64,000 bases of DNA from Metabacillus bambusae (GCF_017497975.1 NZ_JAGDEL010000011.1:62001-126000); one strand, 5' to 3'. Shown: positions 1-9,672, counted from the first letter of the stretch. Program-made: numbers and translations. The notes: generated by a model not told the origin, from the letters alone.

Positions 1-1157
1 AATCACTCCAATGATCATGCAAATCGCTGAAACCTGATAGGAAACCACAAGACCCACAAGTGTTTTTAATATGCCTGCAAGGCTCATCATTATCACCATT
101 GCTCCCATAAAAAGTGGTGTCATGATGCCATTTACTCGACCCACAAACGATTCCTCTGCATTTTGGAGAATCATTGTATTAATACTAATTTGGATCGCTG
201 GCATCATTAATCCGGTAAAAAACTGAGCGATAAGAGTCAACCATAAAATCTCTGAAAACCCAATAACTGAAATCATAAGAGCATTTACGAGCATACCAGC
301 TGCAAGCATTCGAATAGGTGTCACTTTCTTAGATAATGCTAAGGCAATGCCACCCCATTTATGGCCATGAACCATTGAACAAATTCCTTATTCATATGTA
401 GCTGTTCGGTCACAATAAAGATACCCAATGGTTGAATTAAACCAACAGCTAACCCTGCTACAAAGAAATTTGCTCCTAAAATCGTTAAAAATCTATTTTT
501 GGCTACATACTTAAATCCCTGAACAAATTCTTCAACAACTGTTGTTTTCCCCGAAGTTCCTTCCAATTGTTTATCCGCAGGTAAAAATGTAAGGGCAACA
601 GCTGAAAGCAAGAACATTATCCCTGTAATCGCAATTGATACTTCAATTCCATATTGTTGAAACACCACTGTCCCGATTACGGGCCCTATAATCATAAATA
701 AAGCAAACATCGTTTGATAAATTGACATTCCCATTTGCAGTTGTTTTTCAGGAACATGCACCTTAAATAGCTTCATACCTGAAGGCTGAGAAAACTGAGA
801 AAGAATTGAGGAAATAAGCATTGCAAAAAAGACGACCTTCCAGGTTGAGAATATTAACGTGAGTAACACGGCAAAAACAGAAATAGCACTTAAAATATCA
901 CACCAAACCATCGTTTTCTTCGGCTTCCACCGGTCTGCAAATGTCCCGCCAATGATTGAGAAAATAAAAATCGGTGCAAACTCTGCAACCGAAATCATTG
1001 AGACTGCAAATGGATCTTCGTTTGTTTGCTCCATGACAAATAATAAAACAGAAAAATTCCTTACCCAAATACCAAGCTGCAAGAATAATCCAGAAAATAA
1101 TATCGCTCTAACAAAGCGATTGCTCATAAACTCCTTAAAGCTTGTTTCTTGTTTCAT
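1..1157 (-). pseudogene. MFS transporter, frameshifted, runs off left edge
   Basis: A major facilitator superfamily drug/macrolide-type exporter of the inner membrane. The first part (about 270 residues from the ATG at 1157, which has GGAGG eight bases upstream) reads as a normal N-terminal MFS half with hydrophobic helices and the loop motif GGTFADRWKPKK. Near 338-355 the frame closes after MAINGVALP, but the next frame continues at once with IALALSKKVTPIRML and further membrane segments to the window edge. One missing base (or two extra) in the run GGGGTGGC restores the protein. It is therefore either a recent pseudogene or a sequencing error. The original start codon and ribosome site are intact. 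Confidence 0.8.
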
Positions 1158-1338
1158 CCTTTTATCCTCCACTATTCAACAATCTAAAATTAATTCACGC
1201 ACCATATATAATAATTCCACTTATCCCAAATAATTCCTTTTATATGATGAAATATCAATTATTTTATCGCTAATCCTGAATACAGATTAAGTAATCATGT
1301 AAGTATATATACTATTATGACAAAATTACCTTAGTAAA

Positions 1339-1367
1339 TTAACCTTTTGCCTTTCTATTGGTATAAT
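1339..1367 (+). promoter_or_regulatory. Probable sigma-A promoter of glnS
   Basis: TTAACC (1339-1344) and a perfect TATAAT (1362-1367) are separated by 17 bases, about 50 bases upstream of the glnS start. The -35 box is weak, the -10 box is ideal. No T-box leader is visible between the promoter and the gene. Confidence 0.55.
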
Positions 1368-1414
1368 GGAAGACAGAACTTATTTTTACATATAAAAGAA
1401 AGGTTTGATCTGAC

Positions 1415-3094
1415 TTGGAACACAATTCCTCAAACTTTATAAGAAGTATTATTAAAGAGGATCTTGAAACTGGAAAACGTGATTATGTCTACACACGATT
1501 CCCACCAGAGCCAAATGGCTACCTCCACATTGGTCATGCAAAATCAATCGTGATTAACTTTGGACTAGCGGATGATTTTAATGGTAAAACAAACTTAAGA
1601 TTTGATGACACAAATCCATTAAAAGAAGATACAGAATACGTTGAATCAATTAAAGAAGATGTAGAATGGCTGGGCTATGAATGGGATGGCATGTTTTTTG
1701 CTTCCGATTATTTTGAAGAAATGTATAATCGCGCAATGCTTCTCATAAAAAAAGGAAAAGCATATGTTGATGACTTATCTGCTGATGAAATCAGACAATA
1801 CCGCGGGACCTTAAAAGAGCCTGGGAAAGAAAGCCCCTATCGAAATCGTTCTATAGAAGAAAATATTGATTTATTTGAGCGCATGCGTAAAGGTGAATTT
1901 GAAAATGGAACAAAGGTGCTTCGTGCAAAAATTGATATGTCATCACCTAACATAAACTTGCGTGATCCAGTTATATACCGCGTATCACATACGACACACC
2001 ATAATACTGGTGATGCTTGGTGCATCTATCCGATGTATGCTTTTGCACATCCACTTGAGGATGCAATCGAAGGGATAACACATTCTTTATGTACAACAGA
2101 ATTTGAAGATCAACGCCCACTTTATAACTGGGTAATTGAAGAATGTGAAATGGAGCATAAGCCACAACAAATTGAATTTGGTCGTTTAAACATAACAAAT
2201 ACAGTAATGAGTAAGCGTAAATTGAAACAGCTTGTAGATGAAAAGTTTGTAGATGGCTGGGATGATCCCAGAATGCCAACAATTTCAGGTTTGCGCAGAA
2301 AAGGATACACACCAGAATCCATCCGTGAATTTGTTAAAGAAACTGGAGTATCAAAAGGGTTTGGAACAGTTGATGAAGCAATGCTTGAGCACTTTGTGAG
2401 AGAAGACTTAAAGCTAAAAGCACCACGTACAATGGGAATATTAAAACCTTTAAAGGTAGTTATTACAAATTATCCTGAAGATCAAGTGGAAATGCTTGAC
2501 GCTGAGATCAATCCTGAAGTTCCTGAGATGGGTACAAGACAAATTCCATTTTCACGTGAAATTTATATTGAACAGGAAGACTTTATGGAGAATCCTCCAA
2601 AAAAATACTTCCGTCTCTTCCCTGGTAATGAAGTACGTTTGAAACACGCATACTTTATTAAATGTGAAGATGTGATAAAAGATGCCGATGGAAATGTCAT
2701 TGAAATTCATTGCACCTATGATCCTGAAACAAAGAGTGGTACAGGATTTACAGGAAGAAAAGTAAAAGGAACTATCCACTGGGTCGACGCTAAGCATGCG
2801 TTACCAGCTGAATTTCGTTTATACGAACCACTTATCCTTGATAAGGCTGAGAATGAAGAGGACAGTACGGAACAAGTAAGTTCTGAAGAAAAAACATTCC
2901 TTGACTTTGTTAATGATCAATCATTAGAAGTTTTACAAGGCTTTGTCGAGCCCAATATGAAGGAAGTAGTTGCTCACGATAAATTTCAATTTTTCCGTCA
3001 CGGCTACTTCAATGTAGATCCTAAGCATTCTACAAATGAAAATATCGTTTTTAATCGTATCGTTTCGTTAAAGAGTTCCTTTAAATTGAAATAA
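1415..3094 (+). CDS. glnS: Glutaminyl-tRNA synthetase
   Basis: Class I aminoacyl-tRNA synthetase that charges tRNA-Gln with glutamine in the cytoplasm. The 559 residues match the usual GlnRS length (E. coli about 554). The HIGH motif is at residues 38-41 in [12 protein letters not shown], the KMSKS-type loop is VMSKRKL near residue 265, and the C-terminal half is the GlnRS anticodon-binding beta-barrel region. The start is TTG, with AGAAAGG about eleven bases upstream. It stands alone, followed by a dispersed repeat and a terminator. Most Bacillus make Gln-tRNA indirectly with GatCAB and a non-discriminating GluRS, so a true GlnRS is notable here. Family assignment is firm; GluRS is excluded by the Gln-type motif and barrel. 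Confidence 0.95.
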   Translation: MEHNSSNFIRSIIKEDLETGKRDYVYTRFPPEPNGYLHIGHAKSIVINFGLADDFNGKTNLRFDDTNPLKEDTEYVESIKEDVEWLGYEWDGMFFASDYFEEMYNRAMLLIKKGKAYVDDLSADEIRQYRGTLKEPGKESPYRNRSIEENIDLFERMRKGEFENGTKVLRAKIDMSSPNINLRDPVIYRVSHTTHHNTGDAWCIYPMYAFAHPLEDAIEGITHSLCTTEFEDQRPLYNWVIEECEMEHKPQQIEFGRLNITNTVMSKRKLKQLVDEKFVDGWDDPRMPTISGLRRKGYTPESIREFVKETGVSKGFGTVDEAMLEHFVREDLKLKAPRTMGILKPLKVVITNYPEDQVEMLDAEINPEVPEMGTRQIPFSREIYIEQEDFMENPPKKYFRLFPGNEVRLKHAYFIKCEDVIKDADGNVIEIHCTYDPETKSGTGFTGRKVKGTIHWVDAKHALPAEFRLYEPLILDKAENEEDSTEQVSSEEKTFLDFVNDQSLEVLQGFVEPNMKEVVAHDKFQFFRHGYFNVDPKHSTNENIVFNRIVSLKSSFKLK

Positions 3095-3097
3095 CTG

Positions 3098-3182
3098 GAA
3101 CAAAAGCGCAAGCGCCTTGATCAGCTTATGACCTCGAGGGGCTAGGCGCTGGAGCTGGATGTCAAAGTGTTATCCACAGTAC
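3098..3182 (+). repeat. Dispersed repeat family A, copy 1 (short, degenerate)
   Basis: Begins GAACAAAAGCGCAAGCGCC and ends TTATCCACAG, with the inner arms AGCGCC and GGCGCT facing each other. It lacks the internal block present in copies 2 and 3, and its outer arm TGCGCTT has decayed to AGTGTT. The DnaA-box-like TTATCCACA is intact at 3170-3178. Other copies are at 31740, 35107 and 46876. Confidence 0.85.
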
Positions 3183-3196
3183 AATACCTAAACGAT

Positions 3197-3241
3197 AAAA
3201 AAGCAGATTCCGATTAGAACCATCTGGAATCTGCTTTTTCT
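3197..3241. terminator. Bidirectional terminator between glnS and the histidine kinase
   Basis: AAAAAGCAGATTCC and GGAATCTGCTTTTT form a 14-bp perfect stem with A/T runs on both sides, serving the convergent glnS and kinase genes. Confidence 0.85.
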
Positions 3242-5043
3242 TACTCTTTTTTAGGTAACGGCAAGTGAATCAGAAAGGTTGTGCCCGCTTCAGATGTTTC
3301 ATGCAAATCAATACTACCTTGGTGGTTTTCAATAATACGTTTTACAATCATTAACCCTAATCCTGTACCACTTTCCTTAGAACTTGAGAAAGGGTCGTAG
3401 ATCGTTTCCAACATCGACGAAGGAATACCTGGGCCACAATCCTTTATAAAGACCTGATAGTCCTTTTCAGTCACCTGTGAATAAATGGTGATTACTCCTT
3501 TTCCGCCCATTGCTTCAATGCTGTTTCGAATCAGATTATGGAATACCTGTTTTATCTGTTTTGCATCAACAGATAATGGTGTGCGTTCCAATTTAATGTT
3601 GAATTCAATCTCCTCTGATGACTGGATAATGAGTGGTAAAAACTCTGCTAAAATATCTTCAAGATACGTTTCTTTCTTTATTGGTGCTCCAGGCTTTGAT
3701 AGCAGTAACATTTCCTCAATAATTACATTGATTCGTTCAATTTCCTTCATGATGAGCGGCAAATGATATTGATTTCTATGTTGTACTGAAAATGATTGAT
3801 TCATTAATGATAAGAAACCATGTACAACAGCTAACGGATTACGAATTTCATGTGCAGCACCAGCAGCCATTTCTCCTACAACAGCCAACTTTTCCGACTG
3901 ATGCATTCTTTTTTCTAATTCTTCTGTTTCCGTTATATCAATAAAATTCATGATCCGACCAATAACGCTATGATTCTGATTTAATAGCTCTGTTTGAGAG
4001 ACTAATAAAAATCTTTGACCCTCGGGTGTGCTAAATGGAACCTTTGTATGCTTACAAGCCTTCTTCGATGACAAAATTCGCCAAAACTCTTCATTCACTA
4101 CATCACCTTGAATAGAAGCAAGTTCTTTTACCTGTTCTTCATTCTTATTTAGTAGTTTGATTGCTGATGTATTTAATGATATTTCTGAGGTTTTATCATT
4201 GATCGTAATAATACCTACTGGCAAAGAATTTAATATTTGTTCTCGATAAATTTTATCATTCATAATTGTATTAAAAGATTCTTTAAGTCGTCTGGACATT
4301 TGATTAATCGATTGTGTTAAATACTGAAGCTCTAATTGATCCGTAGAGTGGAGTGTTAACCCATATTGCCCATTAGCTATACGATCTACTTTGCCTATCA
4401 TTGTTTCAATCGGATTTGTCAAGCTAGCACTAATCCGATACGAGACAAAAATTGACAAACCTATCGCTACTGTAGTTACTAACATTAGTAACCATAATGA
4501 ACCCTTAATAATATCGGTAAATGTATTAGAATGCCCATTTAATTTTGAATAAGATGCTTCTTTTGCTGCTTTTATCTCTTGCTGTAGGGTAGTAAGCTGT
4601 GGGAGGAAATTAGATTTAATATACTCTTCCGCTCCCTTTTTATCATTGTAGTTAAGAAGTCCTTGAACATTGTTAACAATTACAAAATCAAGTAAGTCTA
4701 CTCTTTTATTATAGTTATCAAGGGATTTTGGGATTGAATTCTCTTCTAACTCTTCAGAACCTTGTGCATCATAATTTTGATAATCAGCTACCAAGTTACA
4801 GCACATATCATTGTCAATAACACTTTCAACAATATATTCCTTTACATGTAACTCCTCTTCTAACTGAGAAAGCCAAAAAAGCTCTGGAATATTTGTCCCC
4901 TTAATCTTATTACTCACTTGAGTTATATCCTCTATCGACTGTACTAGAATAAGAGAAAATCCGCTAAAAATAAAAGTAAGTATTAGGAGAATTGTGAGAA
5001 TTTTGGTACGAAAAGACATATTTTTTATTAATTTCTTCATCAC
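3241..5043 (-). CDS. Orphan membrane sensor histidine kinase (HAMP-PAS-HisKA-HATPase)
   Basis: A 600-residue membrane kinase. One N-terminal transmembrane helix (about 13-32) is followed by an extracytoplasmic region of about 150 residues, a second helix (about 181-200), HAMP (about 200-255), PAS (about 262-370) and a HisKA domain with AAHEIRNPLAVVHG (phospho-acceptor His near 396). The ATPase carries N box NLIRNSIEAMGG, G1 DCGPGIP and G2 GTGLGL. The architecture and HEIRNPL box resemble sporulation-type kinases. No response regulator lies nearby, so it probably feeds a distant partner such as Spo0F (inference). The BMP-type protein ends 17 bases upstream, which points to a two-gene operon in which that protein supplies the ligand signal. 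The start is GTG at 5043 or ATG at 5040 after GGAGG. Confidence 0.9.
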   Translation of the reverse strand: MMKKLIKNMSFRTKILTILLILTFIFSGFSLILVQSIEDITQVSNKIKGTNIPELFWLSQLEEELHVKEYIVESVIDNDMCCNLVADYQNYDAQGSEELEENSIPKSLDNYNKRVDLLDFVIVNNVQGLLNYNDKKGAEEYIKSNFLPQLTTLQQEIKAAKEASYSKLNGHSNTFTDIIKGSLWLLMLVTTVAIGLSIFVSYRISASLTNPIETMIGKVDRIANGQYGLTLHSTDQLELQYLTQSINQMSRRLKESFNTIMNDKIYREQILNSLPVGIITINDKTSEISLNTSAIKLLNKNEEQVKELASIQGDVVNEEFWRILSSKKACKHTKVPFSTPEGQRFLLVSQTELLNQNHSVIGRIMNFIDITETEELEKRMHQSEKLAVVGEMAAGAAHEIRNPLAVVHGFLSLMNQSFSVQHRNQYHLPLIMKEIERINVIIEEMLLLSKPGAPIKKETYLEDILAEFLPLIIQSSEEIEFNIKLERTPLSVDAKQIKQVFHNLIRNSIEAMGGKGVITIYSQVTEKDYQVFIKDCGPGIPSSMLETIYDPFSSSKESGTGLGLMIVKRIIENHQGSIDLHETSEAGTTFLIHLPLPKKE

Positions 5044-5060
5044 AATTTCCTTACCTCCTT

Positions 5061-6068
5061 CTAAGGAAACGCTAGTTCCCCACTACTATATCTCTTCATT
5101 TCAGTTTCTATATACTTTATATCTTGTTCAGAAAACATTGGCCCAAAAGGAGCCAAGCTATATACTCCGTGACTCTCATTTAGAATTACTTTTCCTGATG
5201 GCATACCAGACCCGCTAAAATAATCTTCCATTACGGCCACATATGCTTGTGAAACATCATTCATCACACTCGTTAAAACTTGTTCTTTCCCCATATATGA
5301 TTGATCATCAAGGTAACCAATGACATACACATTCTCTTTTTTGGCCAAATCTATGACATCTCGATTGTAGGAATTACCTTTACTATAAATAACATCTACA
5401 CCCTCTGCAATTAACTCCTTCATAAGTTGCGTTGCCTTGACACCATCATCTCGACTTCCAACCGCTTTATAGTACGATTTTGAATTAGGCGCATAATAGG
5501 CTAAACCTCTTTCAAATTCAGAAATGTTATTCTCTGGTTCAAATGGATAAAGTACTCCAATCTTATTTGTACTAGTTTTTAAAGCAGCAGATAGTGCTGC
5601 AAAGTATTCTATTTCACCTTGATCAAACGTATAAACGGTTTGATTAGGATATTTTGATGACCCATGAATTGTAACAAATTGAACATCTGGATGACTTAGT
5701 GCTGTTGCAGTAAAAACATCAGAAAACTCCCGACCATGTCCTATTATTAATTTTGACCCTTCGTTAATTGCAGTAGTTATTGTTTCAATCATCAATTTAT
5801 CTGTTTCTATCTCACTATAAAGCTCAACATCAACTGGATACTGTTCCTCTATTTTTAATTGCCCTTTATATGCAAGACTCCCCCAGCTTTGATCTGCAAC
5901 GATATCTGATGTAATAATCGTTACTTTTGTTTTTTCTAATCTATTGCTAGAGCTAGTTTCGGCCTCCAACATAATCCCTTTTGTTTGAAGGATAATTGTT
6001 CCTACTATTACAATAACAACAATCAAGGTGATAAATCCTATTATTCTCAGTTGTTTAGATTGTTGCAA
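5061..6068 (-). CDS. BMP/Med-family membrane-anchored substrate-binding protein
   Basis: 335 residues with one uncleaved-looking N-terminal transmembrane helix (about 9-27) and an extracytoplasmic periplasmic-binding fold of the basic membrane protein (BMP/Med, PF02608-like) type. Typical elements include VTIITSDIVADQSWG, KLIIGHGREFSD and GVDVIYSKGN. No lipobox cysteine is seen, so it is held by its helix as in Med of B. subtilis, a positive regulator of competence. There is no ABC transporter nearby. Its partner is the histidine kinase 17 bases downstream, suggesting a ligand-sensing role. The start is TTG, with AGGGGAG seven bases upstream. TATAAT lies about 40 bases upstream on the minus strand. 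A TTTGTCGAA site further up belongs to a repeated element (6162-6227). Confidence 0.8.
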   Translation of the reverse strand: MQQSKQLRIIGFITLIVVIVIVGTIILQTKGIMLEAETSSSNRLEKTKVTIITSDIVADQSWGSLAYKGQLKIEEQYPVDVELYSEIETDKLMIETITTAINEGSKLIIGHGREFSDVFTATALSHPDVQFVTIHGSSKYPNQTVYTFDQGEIEYFAALSAALKTSTNKIGVLYPFEPENNISEFERGLAYYAPNSKSYYKAVGSRDDGVKATQLMKELIAEGVDVIYSKGNSYNRDVIDLAKKENVYVIGYLDDQSYMGKEQVLTSVMNDVSQAYVAVMEDYFSGSGMPSGKVILNESHGVYSLAPFGPMFSEQDIKYIETEMKRYSSGELAFP

Positions 6069-6161
6069 TTTTTTTCTCCCCTAACTATAGTACTATTCTC
6101 CTTCTTCATTATAACGAACCACACACAATCAATCTACAAATATCTAAAAATATCTACACAA

Positions 6162-6227
6162 TTCGACAAAATCTTCACAAAAACATGGGTCAGTCCCCAG
6201 CTTTGACCTCGCTGAAGGGACTGACCC
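6162..6227 (-). repeat. Small repeat family C, copy 1: palindrome + TTTGTCGAA
   Basis: Read on the minus strand: arms GGGTCAGTCCC and GGGACTGACCC (6217-6227 and 6187-6197), 16 bases, then TTTGTCGAA (6162-6170). The hairpin lies directly behind the stop codon of the hydrolase gene and may end its transcript. TTTGTCGAA matches the Spo0A-box consensus and lies upstream of the BMP-kinase operon. The same layout recurs at 9635, 44165 and 48456. Confidence 0.7.
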
Positions 6228-7190
6228 TCATAAATATTGTTCTGTTAACCAATCTCTTAGTTCAGCTTTCAACTGTGTGTGAATTGGAGCTGTTGCCTCT
6301 TTCTTGTATTGCTTCATTAGATTCAATACCGTCTTCTCACCCTTATACTCTTTAAGCATATGATCCATGTTCTTTATTACGACTGTCTTTGCATCTAGCT
6401 TTCCAAGACTATCCACTCGCTTTAAATCCTCTGAATTCGCTTGTACATCCCTGTCACCTGTTATAGCCAATAACGGACACTTTGCCTGTCTTAATGCTTC
6501 AATAACATTTTCTGTACGATATAAAAAGTGCTCTCTAAACCATTTAGCAGGCATTTTTTTCAGCTTAAACCTAACTGTATCACCTTCAGAGCCTTCCATT
6601 TTACTAAAAAGCTCTTCTGCCTGCTTTACTATTTTATGTTCCTTTACAAGAAACCTTAACAACTTGCCTTTAATCCCTTTTAGTCGTTTAATTTCCTCAA
6701 GTGTTTGACGATTTTGATACATTATTGGCTCTTTTAAACTGGTTGCTGCCCCACCAATCAGAACTAATCCTGCAACAGGTGTTGTTTCATTTACCTTTGT
6801 TGCTAGAATACATCCTTCACTATGTCCAAGCAAAATGATCTTTTCACTATCAACTTTACTATGCTGCTTTAAAAACGAAATTGTACTTTTTACGTCATTA
6901 GCAAGGTCCAGCATTCCACTTGTGATCGGATCGCCTTCACTTTCACCAACAGATCTCTTATCATAACGAAGTGTGATGAATCCTAAATCCGTTAAAAAGT
7001 GGGCAAGTTCCTTATATAAATTTGTAACAAGTACAGGTTTTTTCATATTCCCATCTCTGTCTGCCTTACCTGAACCATTAATGATGACAATAGCTGGAAA
7101 ATGATCAAAATCAGTGTTCGGCAAAGCAAGTGTTCCTTTTAATATTACATCACTTTTGATACTGACTAATTCCTCTATTATTGAGTTCAT
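6228..7190 (-). CDS. Alpha/beta hydrolase
   Basis: A 320-residue cytoplasmic alpha/beta-hydrolase of the dienelactone hydrolase/prolyl oligopeptidase-like group. It shows the nucleophile elbow GHSEG (Ser near 122), the oxyanion-type segment VIINGSGKADRDGN near residue 38, the acid region ITGDRDVQA and the catalytic His in MDHMLK near 278. A helical lid rich in Lys (about 165-215) covers the site. The substrate cannot be told from sequence; esterase or short-chain acyl hydrolase activity is likely. ATG is preceded by AAGGGGA with nine-base spacing. Monocistronic, ending at the family C hairpin. Confidence 0.85.
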   Translation of the reverse strand: MNSIIEELVSIKSDVILKGTLALPNTDFDHFPAIVIINGSGKADRDGNMKKPVLVTNLYKELAHFLTDLGFITLRYDKRSVGESEGDPITSGMLDLANDVKSTISFLKQHSKVDSEKIILLGHSEGCILATKVNETTPVAGLVLIGGAATSLKEPIMYQNRQTLEEIKRLKGIKGKLLRFLVKEHKIVKQAEELFSKMEGSEGDTVRFKLKKMPAKWFREHFLYRTENVIEALRQAKCPLLAITGDRDVQANSEDLKRVDSLGKLDAKTVVIKNMDHMLKEYKGEKTVLNLMKQYKKEATAPIHTQLKAELRDWLTEQYL

Positions 7191-7290
7191 AAGTGACTAT
7201 CCCCTTTTATTTTCATTATCAATAATGATAACATTAATCCAAGAATAGTTATAGACTATTTTTTATAAATTTTTCTTTGCAAATTTCTAT

Positions 7291-7521
7291 TTAATCCTCA
7301 TCTTTTACATCTATATCCTCCGGTATTGGCTCTTTCAGATATTCATCATATAACATTTTATATTTCTCAACTTGTTCTAAGTGTGATTGAAACTGATCTT
7401 TATAAATTAAATATTGTTCACCGTCATATAGGGATCTAATTTTCTTTTGGAGAACTAAGCCTTTTACAAGATCCTCTGGTAAAGACAAGTAATCTGCTGT
7501 CTCCTTAATCGTTAAATACAT
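7291..7521 (-). CDS. Excisionase-type helix-turn-helix small protein
   Basis: 76 residues. The N-terminal half, MYLTIKETADYLSLPEDLVKG, has the MerR/excisionase-like HTH pattern (IKETADYL, then a wing with YLIYKDQFQSHL). The C-terminal tail is acidic (EDIDVKDED). Many Bacillaceae carry such free-standing proteins away from any prophage, and no integrase or att site is near, so a role in excision is not supported. AAAGGAATG precedes the ATG. The upstream PTS gene is separated by its own terminator, so it probably has its own promoter. Confidence 0.7.
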   Translation of the reverse strand: MYLTIKETADYLSLPEDLVKGLVLQKKIRSLYDGEQYLIYKDQFQSHLEQVEKYKMLYDEYLKEPIPEDIDVKDED

Positions 7522-7577
7522 TTTTTATCATTCCTTTTCATAAATACTGGAGAATTTTGATTTTATTTACAAATATC

Positions 7578-7619
7578 AAAAAGCCTTCCCTAAAAAGATT
7601 ATAAGGAAAGGCTCAAAAA
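7578..7619 (-). terminator. Terminator of the PTS gene
   Basis: On the minus strand an AGCCTTTCC/GGGAAGGCT stem is followed by TTTTTG, 18 bases after the PTS stop codon. Confidence 0.8.
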
Positions 7620-7636
7620 GTAAATATATTTTCTGT

Positions 7637-9580
7637 TTATTCTATTTCACCAAGAAGTTCAAATGCTTCTTTTTCTGATTGAGCTGCTAACAATTTATCT
7701 CTAAAAGTATCATCCATTAACTTACGGGAGAGCATTTGCAGAATTTTCAAGTGTGCATCACCTTGACCCGTTTTCGGTACAGCAATCATAAAAATTAATT
7801 TTGCTTCTGTACCATCAAGACTTTTCCAGTCTACACCATCTTGCTTAATTCCAAATACAACTCTTGGCTTAGTAACTGCATCTGATTTCCCATGAGGGAT
7901 AGCGATGTTCATTCCAATTCCAGTTGAACTTTCATTTTCACGATTAATGATTGCTTGTTTGAATTCTTCTCTTGAAGTTAATACACCTTCACTGTCTAGC
8001 TTTGCAATCATTTCATCAATGATCTCGTCACGTGTATTTCCTTTTAATTGCGTATTAATAAGGTTGAGACTTGTAATATCAGTTAATTTTTTGACCTCTT
8101 CAACTACTACTTCACTGTCTTTTTCTCGTTGCTGCTCAAACTTATCCTTGTTATCTACTGGCTCAGCTCCTGTTGAGTCCTCCACCAAAGCTATATCTTT
8201 CTTTAAGAAGTTAACTAAAATAGCTGCCACAAATGCTCCAGCGGCAATGGCTACAAAGAACATTAACACATTATCTACTGCTCCAAGTACAGCAACAATG
8301 GGACCTCCATGTGCCACACGGTCTCCAACACTACCCATCATTGCAATAACAGAACCTACCATAGAACCTGCCATAATACTTGGAATAACTCGAAGTGGAT
8401 CCTGGGCAGCGAATGGGATCGCACCCTCTGTTATTCCGAATAATCCCATCGTAAAGGATGCTTTACCAGCTTCTCTTTCAGAGGGTTGATATTTCTTTTT
8501 GTTTAAAAATGTTGCAAGTCCCATTCCAATTGGTGGGATACAGATCGCAGCTGCAATTGGACCCATGATCTCATAATTTCCTTCACCAATCATTGCTGAT
8601 CCGAAAAGGAAAGCAACTTTATTTACAGGTCCCCCCATATCAAAGGAAATCATTGCACCTAGAATAAGAGCCAAAAGAATTGAACTTGATCCTTGCATAC
8701 CTGCTAACCAAGCTGTTAATGATTCAAACACTTGTGCAACTGGTGCACCAATAATATATACGAATGCTAAGCCTACAATTAATGAAGCTATAACGGGAAT
8801 AATGATGATTGGCATGATTGGTTGAATAGCTCTAGGAACCTTCATCTTCTTAATGGCTAAAGCAACATACCCTGCAAGGAAACCAGCGATGATCCCTCCA
8901 ATGAAACCTGCACCTGCTTCACTTCCATAAAAACTACCATTGGCTGCAATATAACCGCCGATCATACCTGGAGCGAGTCCTGGTCTATCAGCTATACTAT
9001 AGGCAATAAAACCAGATAAGATTGGAATCATGAATGTAAATGATGCTCCACCTAGCTTTTCAATTGTTTTCCAGAAAGAATCATCTGGAATCACTAGGCC
9101 ACCAGGAGTTTTTTCTCCACCAAGTGTTAAGGCAACGGCAATTAATAATCCACCAATTACGATAAATGGAATCATATAAGATACTCCATTCATTAAGTGC
9201 CTGTAAATTGGATTTTGTTTATCCTTCTTTGAGCTATTATCACCACCAGCTTTATTTGATTCACCTTTAAGAACTGGAACTTCACCATTCATATGCTTTT
9301 TGATGAGTTCCTCAGGCTTACGAATTCCGTCTTGAACCCCGACAACTAATACCTTTTTCCCTACAAAACGATCTTTATTAACTGTTTTATCAGCTGCAAT
9401 AATAATTCCGTCAGCTTCAATAATATCCTTTTCGGTAAATTCATTTTCTACTCCAATGGAGCCTTGGGTTTCAACTTTCATTGAAACACCTATTTTATCT
9501 GCTGCCTTTTGTAAATTTTCAGCAGCCATATACGTATGTGCAATCCCATTCGGGCATGATGTAATCGCTAACAGCTTCAT
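7637..9580 (-). CDS. manP: PTS fructose/mannose-family EIIBCA permease (ManP-like)
   Basis: A 647-residue phosphotransferase permease that imports and phosphorylates a hexose. Domain order is IIB (1-100, phospho-Cys9 in TSCPNGIAHTYMAAE), IIC (about 125-460, membrane, signature FDMGGPVNKVAF) and IIA (about 500-647, phospho-His near 562 in IAIPHGKS). FruA of B. subtilis has the order A-B-C, whereas ManP is B-C-A and about 650 residues, so a mannose-type transporter fits best; fructose remains possible. AAGGAGG lies seven bases before the ATG. A ManR-like activator is encoded at 13149. Upstream are a cre-like site, a family C element and the 21-bp heptamer array. No isomerase or kinase accompanies it. 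Confidence 0.85.
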   Translation of the reverse strand: MKLLAITSCPNGIAHTYMAAENLQKAADKIGVSMKVETQGSIGVENEFTEKDIIEADGIIIAADKTVNKDRFVGKKVLVVGVQDGIRKPEELIKKHMNGEVPVLKGESNKAGGDNSSKKDKQNPIYRHLMNGVSYMIPFIVIGGLLIAVALTLGGEKTPGGLVIPDDSFWKTIEKLGGASFTFMIPILSGFIAYSIADRPGLAPGMIGGYIAANGSFYGSEAGAGFIGGIIAGFLAGYVALAIKKMKVPRAIQPIMPIIIIPVIASLIVGLAFVYIIGAPVAQVFESLTAWLAGMQGSSSILLALILGAMISFDMGGPVNKVAFLFGSAMIGEGNYEIMGPIAAAICIPPIGMGLATFLNKKKYQPSEREAGKASFTMGLFGITEGAIPFAAQDPLRVIPSIMAGSMVGSVIAMMGSVGDRVAHGGPIVAVLGAVDNVLMFFVAIAAGAFVAAILVNFLKKDIALVEDSTGAEPVDNKDKFEQQREKDSEVVVEEVKKLTDITSLNLINTQLKGNTRDEIIDEMIAKLDSEGVLTSREEFKQAIINRENESSTGIGMNIAIPHGKSDAVTKPRVVFGIKQDGVDWKSLDGTEAKLIFMIAVPKTGQGDAHLKILQMLSRKLMDDTFRDKLLAAQSEKEAFELLGEIE

Positions 9581-9602
9581 GAAATAACCTCCTTATGTCT
9601 TT

Positions 9603-9616
9603 ATCAATCGCTTACA
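9603..9616 (-). promoter_or_regulatory. cre-like half site upstream of the PTS gene
   Basis: TGTAAGCGATTGAT on the minus strand matches the left half and centre of the catabolite-repression consensus TGWAANCGNTNWCA, with mismatches on the right arm. It lies between the probable -10 (TATAGT) and the ribosome site, a usual CcpA repression position. Confidence 0.35.
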
Positions 9617-9634
9617 TATACTATACTTCATGAA

Positions 9635-9672
9635 TTCGACAAAAAAAGATAAGATTTTTACCGCAGCTACGG
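9635..9672 (-). repeat. Small repeat family C, copy 2 (reduced palindrome)
   Basis: TTTGTCGAA on the minus strand (9635-9643) is preceded, 17 bases away, by the imperfect palindrome CCGTAGCTGCGG (9661-9672). Geometry is the same as the other family C elements, but the palindrome is short, so membership is less certain. Confidence 0.4.

Noticed and set aside
3170-3178. DnaA boxes as a sign of a replication origin
   Set aside because: The boxes are single, far apart and each inside a dispersed repeat. No dnaA/dnaN genes or AT-rich unwinding element are present.
6162-6170. Spo0A box directly controlling the BMP-kinase operon
   Set aside because: The match is perfect, but the same site with the same neighbouring hairpin spacing recurs at unrelated loci, so it cannot be taken as a specific regulatory site without binding data.
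7291-7521. Excisionase gene as evidence of a prophage or integrative element
   Set aside because: No integrase, att repeats or phage genes are nearby; free-standing proteins of this type are common.
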